64,000 nucleotides of DNA from Myxococcota bacterium (GTDB taxonomy: Bacteria > Myxococcota_A > UBA9160 > SMWR01): positions 237,382 to 301,381 of the forward strand of contig JAKVBI010000010.1 of the NCBI GenBank assembly GCA_022447545.1, written 5' to 3'. Each line of letters starts with the position of its first letter. Within the stretch, counting starts at the first letter, position 1. The position numbers were made by a program, and so were the translations under genes. Shown here piece by piece: positions 60,490 to 64,000 of the stretch. The notes under the pieces were generated by a model that was not told the DNA's origin, made no database searches, and saw only the letters and a program-made list of their open reading frames with translations.

Positions 60490-62412
60490 GTGAACCACCA
60501 GTTCTATCGGAACATGGCGCTGTGGGTCGTTCTCCTCATGATGATCCTTCTCGTCGTGACCATGATGCGTCAGGGGGAAACGACCCCCAACGACGTCGAC
60601 TACAGCGAATTCCTGGCCCAGGTCGAGCGCGGTGAGGTCGACCGCGTCACCATCGAAGAGGGGGCCCTCCACGGAACCCTCCGGGATGGCACGAGTTTCT
60701 CCACGTATGCCCCCACGATCACCGACGACCTCGTTGGTAAGTTGGTGGCGCAGAACGTCGTCATCAAGGCTCAGCCCAAAGAGGAGGGGAGTTTCTGGCG
60801 ACAGGTTCTGATCATGTGGTTCCCGCTTCTGCTTTTCATCGGGCTCTGGATCTTCTTCATCCGACAAATGCAGGCGGGCGGTGGGAAGGCCATGAGCTTC
60901 GGAAAGAGCCGCGCGCGTCTGCTGAATGAAAACCAGCAGCAACGGACGTTCGAGGACGTGGCCGGGGTCGAAGAGTCCAAGGTCGACCTCGAGGAGATCA
61001 TCGAATTTCTGCGTGAGCCGAAGAAATTCACCCGTCTGGGCGGGAGGATTCCCAAGGGAGTCCTGCTCATCGGACCTCCGGGAACGGGCAAGACCCTCTT
61101 GGCTCGCGCTGTCGCGGGCGAGGCTGGTGTTCCCTTCTATTCGATTTCTGGATCCGACTTCGTCGAGATGTTCGTGGGCGTGGGTGCTTCGCGTGTGCGC
61201 GATCTGTTCCTGCAGGGCAAGAAGAATGCACCCTGCATCATCTTCATCGACGAGATCGATGCCGTTGGGCGCCACCGCGGGGCCGGACTCGGCGGAGGGC
61301 ACGACGAACGAGAACAGACCCTGAACCAGTTGCTTGTCGAGATGGATGGTTTCGAGAGCAACGAGGGCGTCATTCTGATCGCGGCAACGAACCGGCCCGA
61401 CGTGTTGGACCCGGCTCTCTTGCGTCCGGGTCGCTTCGATCGCCGCGTCGTGGTCCCCCGTCCGGACCTGCGGGGCCGAAGGGCGATCCTGGACGTTCAC
61501 ACCAAACGGGTTCCTCTGAGTGACGACGTGAAACTCAACGAAATCGCTAGGGGAACTCCGGGTTTCGTGGGTGCGGATCTTCAGAATCTGGTCAACGAGG
61601 CGGCGCTTCTCGCGGCTCGGCACGATGCCGACAAAGTGGGGAAAATCGACTTCGAGAATGCAAAAGACAAGGTGCTGCTCGGTTCCGAGCGGAAGAGCCT
61701 GATGATGAGCGATGAGGACAAGCGCACGACCGCCTACCACGAAGCGGGTCACGCGTTGGTCGCCATGCTGTCTCCCGACAGCGACCCGGTTCACAAGGTG
61801 ACCATCATCCCTCGGGGCATGGCGCTGGGATTGACCCAGACCCTGCCGGAAGAAGATCGGTTCAACCTGAGCAAGAAGCAGATGACCGCCCAGATCAAGC
61901 ATGCCATGGGCGGCCGCGCCGCCGAGGACCTCGTCATGGGATCCTTCACTACCGGTGCATCGAATGACCTCCGACAGGCAACGGAACTCGCGCGAGCCAT
62001 GGTCTGCGAGTACGGGATGAGTGAGCACATCGGCCCCATGTCACTGTCCGGAAGTGAGCAGGACGTGTTTCTTGGTCGCGACTTCATGGCCCGCAAAGAT
62101 TACAGCGAGAAGATGGCCCAGGAGGTCGACGACGAAGTGTCCGGGTTGTTGCGCAGCCTCTACGAGGAGGCCAAACAAATACTGGTGGACCACCGAGACC
62201 TCCTGGATCGCATCAGCAGCGCACTGCTGGAGCGGGAAACCCTCGACGGCTGGGAGTTAGAGCGATTGAAGGATGGGCAATCCCTCCCGCCGCTACCCCC
62301 TCTTGCATCGTCCGACGACGCGACCGGGGACCCGCCGAGCAAAGCCCAGGAAGAGTCCGTGGAGGGGTTCCCCGCCGACAACATGCCCGATCCGGAGCCG
62401 ATTCCGGGTTAG
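60490..62412 (+). CDS. ftsH: ATP-dependent zinc metalloprotease FtsH
   Basis: This 640-residue protein (GTG start) has two N-terminal membrane segments ([15 protein letters not shown] near 12-26 and a second near 105-125) around a short periplasmic domain. The AAA module has Walker A GPPGTGKT at 195-202 and SRH motifs ([19 protein letters not shown]). The protease site HEAGH is at 417-421. It degrades misfolded membrane proteins and regulators such as LpxC in related bacteria. Its C-terminal tail (residues 600-640) is proline/acid-rich and not conserved. The 132-base gap upstream may hold the promoter. folP begins directly after its TAG. Confidence 0.98.
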   Translation: MNHQFYRNMALWVVLLMMILLVVTMMRQGETTPNDVDYSEFLAQVERGEVDRVTIEEGALHGTLRDGTSFSTYAPTITDDLVGKLVAQNVVIKAQPKEEGSFWRQVLIMWFPLLLFIGLWIFFIRQMQAGGGKAMSFGKSRARLLNENQQQRTFEDVAGVEESKVDLEEIIEFLREPKKFTRLGGRIPKGVLLIGPPGTGKTLLARAVAGEAGVPFYSISGSDFVEMFVGVGASRVRDLFLQGKKNAPCIIFIDEIDAVGRHRGAGLGGGHDEREQTLNQLLVEMDGFESNEGVILIAATNRPDVLDPALLRPGRFDRRVVVPRPDLRGRRAILDVHTKRVPLSDDVKLNEIARGTPGFVGADLQNLVNEAALLAARHDADKVGKIDFENAKDKVLLGSERKSLMMSDEDKRTTAYHEAGHALVAMLSPDSDPVHKVTIIPRGMALGLTQTLPEEDRFNLSKKQMTAQIKHAMGGRAAEDLVMGSFTTGASNDLRQATELARAMVCEYGMSEHIGPMSLSGSEQDVFLGRDFMARKDYSEKMAQEVDDEVSGLLRSLYEEAKQILVDHRDLLDRISSALLERETLDGWELERLKDGQSLPPLPPLASSDDATGDPPSKAQEESVEGFPADNMPDPEPIPG

Positions 62413-63288
62413 ATGCTGGAGATGGCCTCGCCGATCTTCCCGCCGGACCGCGTGACGATCCTCGCCGTGTTGAATCTCACGCCTGATTCCTTTTCCGATG
62501 GCGGGCGCTTTCTGGAAGCTTCGGGCACCCGAGAACGGCCTCGGGTCGATCGAGTGGTCGACTGCGCAGCCCGATTGGTCGCTGAGGGCGCCCATGGACT
62601 CGATGTGGGGGGCGAGTCGACTCGCCCAGGTGCCACACTCGTAGAACCCTCGTGCGAACTCGACCGGGTTCTTCCGGTCGTAGAGGCTCTCGCCAAGCGA
62701 TTCGAAGCATTTGTCTCCATCGATACCCGCAAGGCAGTGGTGGCGGACGCCGCGCTGGACGCCGGTGCGCGCGTGATCAATGACGTTTCGGGATTGCTCT
62801 TCGATCCGGAGATGGCAGCGGTGGCCGCGCGCCGAAAGGCCGATCTCGTCATCGGACACCTTCGGGGCACCCCGCAGACCATGCAACGGGACCCGCATTT
62901 CAACGACGTCCTCGCCGAAGTGACCCGAGAACTCGACTCCTCGATCGACCGGGCACGTTCCGCCGGGGTGTCCGATACACGACTGGCGGTGGACCCGGGA
63001 ATCGGCTTTGGCAAACGCCTGGAGGATAATCTGGCTCTCATTGCTGGCGTTGGCCGGATTCGGAAACGGCTCGGATTGCCAGTCATGCTGGGCCCGTCGC
63101 GGAAGGCGTTTCTCGGAGCATTGACGGGAGATCCCGTGGAACGACGAGACGCCGCGACCGCAGCGGCCGTGGCCGTGGGTTGTTTTGCCGGGGCGGATGC
63201 CATTCGTGTTCACGACGTCGCGAGCGCCACCCGGGCCGTGACGGTCGGTCGTGCGCTGGCCGAAGCTCGATTCGAGGGTGCGTCGTGA
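62413..63288 (+). CDS. folP: Dihydropteroate synthase
   Basis: This 291-residue TIM-barrel enzyme has ILAVLNLTPDSFSDGG (pterin and pyrophosphate binding), DVGGESTRPGA, SIDTRKAVVADAAL, INDVSGLLFD, VDPGIGFGKRLEDN and LGPSRKAFLGALTG. All match the canonical DHPS motif order. It joins p-aminobenzoate to dihydropterin pyrophosphate in folate synthesis and is the target of sulfonamides. It starts at the base after the ftsH stop, and cdaA overlaps its stop by 4 bases, so ftsH-folP-cdaA form one operon. Confidence 0.97.
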   Translation: MLEMASPIFPPDRVTILAVLNLTPDSFSDGGRFLEASGTRERPRVDRVVDCAARLVAEGAHGLDVGGESTRPGATLVEPSCELDRVLPVVEALAKRFEAFVSIDTRKAVVADAALDAGARVINDVSGLLFDPEMAAVAARRKADLVIGHLRGTPQTMQRDPHFNDVLAEVTRELDSSIDRARSAGVSDTRLAVDPGIGFGKRLEDNLALIAGVGRIRKRLGLPVMLGPSRKAFLGALTGDPVERRDAATAAAVAVGCFAGADAIRVHDVASATRAVTVGRALAEARFEGAS

Positions 63289-64000
63289 TTGAGAGAATCG
63301 CCGAACTCCTCAAAGAGTTGCGCGAGTTTGTCTCTACAAACTTCGATCCCGCCCGAGACATCATCGATCTGCTGCTGGTGACCTTCGCGATCTATTGGCT
63401 CTTGATTTTGATTCGCGGCACTCGTGCGGCACAAGTACTGGTGGGTCTGGGCATTCTGCTGGCAGTGAGCCTCATCTCGGATTTATTCAGCCTGCTGACC
63501 GTGCGTCTGATTCTCGACAATTTTCTGCCCTACGCGGTCTTGATCGTCATCATTCTCTTCCAGAACGACATTCGCCGGGCACTCGCGCGGATGGGGAGGG
63601 GTTTTTTCCCATCCGTCTCGGCCCAGCAGGAGTCACAGGTGGTGGAGGATCTGGTCAGAGCTGCCCAGGATTTGGCGAAACTCCCCGCCGGAGCATTGTT
63701 CGTGATCGAAAGGGAGACGAGCCTGGACGATCAGATCGAAGCTGGCGTGCCCATCGATGCTTCGGTCACGCGGGAGTTGCTCGTGACCCTGTTCCTCTCC
63801 CACTCGCCCCTTCATGACGGAGCGGCACTGATTCAGGGGGGACGCATCGCGAATGCCGGATGCATCCTGCCCCTCACCTTGCGGTCGAACCTCCCCGATG
63901 GCATGGGAACCCGGCACCGCGCCGCGGTCGGAATTACCGAAGAGACCGATGCGGTCGTGATCGTCATTTCGGAAGAGACAGGTGCCGTGTCTCTCGTCAT
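63285..64000 (+). CDS. cdaA: Diadenylate cyclase CdaA (partial, runs off the window)
   Basis: The GTG at 63285 overlaps the folP stop by 4 bases. The visible 238 residues have three hydrophobic N-terminal segments (IIDLLLVTFAIYWLLILI, AAQVLVGLGILLAVSLIS, LPYAVLIVIILF). The DisA_N catalytic domain follows, with the DGA motif in SPLHDGAALIQGGRI and the RHR motif in GTRHRAAVGITEETDA. It makes the second messenger c-di-AMP from two ATP at the inner membrane. The order tilS-ftsH-folP-cdaA is the typical delta-proteobacterial one, with glmM expected just outside the window. Confidence 0.96.
   Translation, partial: MIERIAELLKELREFVSTNFDPARDIIDLLLVTFAIYWLLILIRGTRAAQVLVGLGILLAVSLISDLFSLLTVRLILDNFLPYAVLIVIILFQNDIRRALARMGRGFFPSVSAQQESQVVEDLVRAAQDLAKLPAGALFVIERETSLDDQIEAGVPIDASVTRELLVTLFLSHSPLHDGAALIQGGRIANAGCILPLTLRSNLPDGMGTRHRAAVGITEETDAVVIVISEETGAVSLV

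Noticed and set aside
1-64000. CRISPR arrays, insertion sequences, prophage or plasmid origins
   Set aside because: I looked for regularly spaced repeats, transposase or integrase motifs and terminal repeats, and found none. The short inverted repeats listed are isolated.

Overview
The window reads as a GC-rich chromosomal segment of a Gram-negative bacterium. It is densely packed with genes, many of them overlapping by 4 bases. Gram-negative markers are a TonB-dependent receptor, an autotransporter, a PEP-CTERM protein and several lipoprotein-type signals. The tail order tilS-ftsH-folP-cdaA, the PATAN/DUF4388-DnaJ and V4R-STAS regulators, the Ycf46-like ATPase and the octaheme cytochrome fit Deltaproteobacteria in the broad sense (Myxococcota, Desulfobacterota and relatives). 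That placement is inferred from gene content and order, not from a marker phylogeny. I see no phage, insertion sequence, CRISPR array or rRNA operon.

Layout. 1-11.5 kb: end of an outer-membrane barrel gene, an octaheme cytochrome, a DUF1214 protein, fdhD, a YciI protein, a TSUP permease, an S9 peptidase and an exported metalloprotease, then two linked regulators (PATAN-DnaJ-TPR and V4R-STAS). 11.6-17.2 kb: a minus-strand cluster of a GspE/PilB ATPase, a Ycf46-like AAA ATPase, a second AAA ATPase and rmlB. 17.4-23.4 kb: tRNA-Glu, a cytochrome P450, a DUF1566 protein, a quinone oxidoreductase, a TerB-like protein, an alkaline-phosphatase-superfamily lipoprotein and mocA. 23.4-27.3 kb: a three-subunit molybdenum hydroxylase (FAD, 2Fe-2S and Mo subunits) with a MoaD-like protein. 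mocA faces this operon and fdhD lies upstream, so molybdenum cofactor use is a theme of the first half.

27.4-38.3 kb: a polytopic glycosyltransferase-like protein, an alpha/beta hydrolase, a VOC protein, a minus-strand operon (aldo/keto reductase, alpha/beta hydrolase, 1021-residue autotransporter), a kinase-like gene overlapping miaE, and a dienelactone hydrolase. 38.3-45.1 kb is the most interesting region. A cobalamin riboswitch precedes a BtuB-type receptor, a propeller-like lipoprotein, a PEP-CTERM propeller-like protein and a further exported protein, with a TonB C-terminal-domain protein facing them. It looks like a cobalamin capture and uptake locus with unusual surface components, comparable in logic to Bacteroides BtuB/BtuG/BtuH.

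45.1-57.5 kb: a class V aminotransferase; a translationally coupled chain of a 57-residue membrane peptide, dgt, cutA and two unknown genes; a 935-residue DHH-motif protein with a disordered, arginine-rich middle; queE; a predicted aminopeptidase; prmA; an NDP-sugar epimerase; a P-loop kinase; and a small exported protein. 57.5-64 kb: tRNA-Met, an acyl-CoA ligase, tilS, ftsH, folP and the start of cdaA, which runs off the end.

Start codons were chosen by ribosome-binding site, overlap and family length, and several are GTG or TTG. No stretch over 300 bases lacks a gene except 38274-38786, which holds the riboswitch and leader. The other gaps are about 230 bases or less, and I see nothing firm in them beyond the short hairpins listed.
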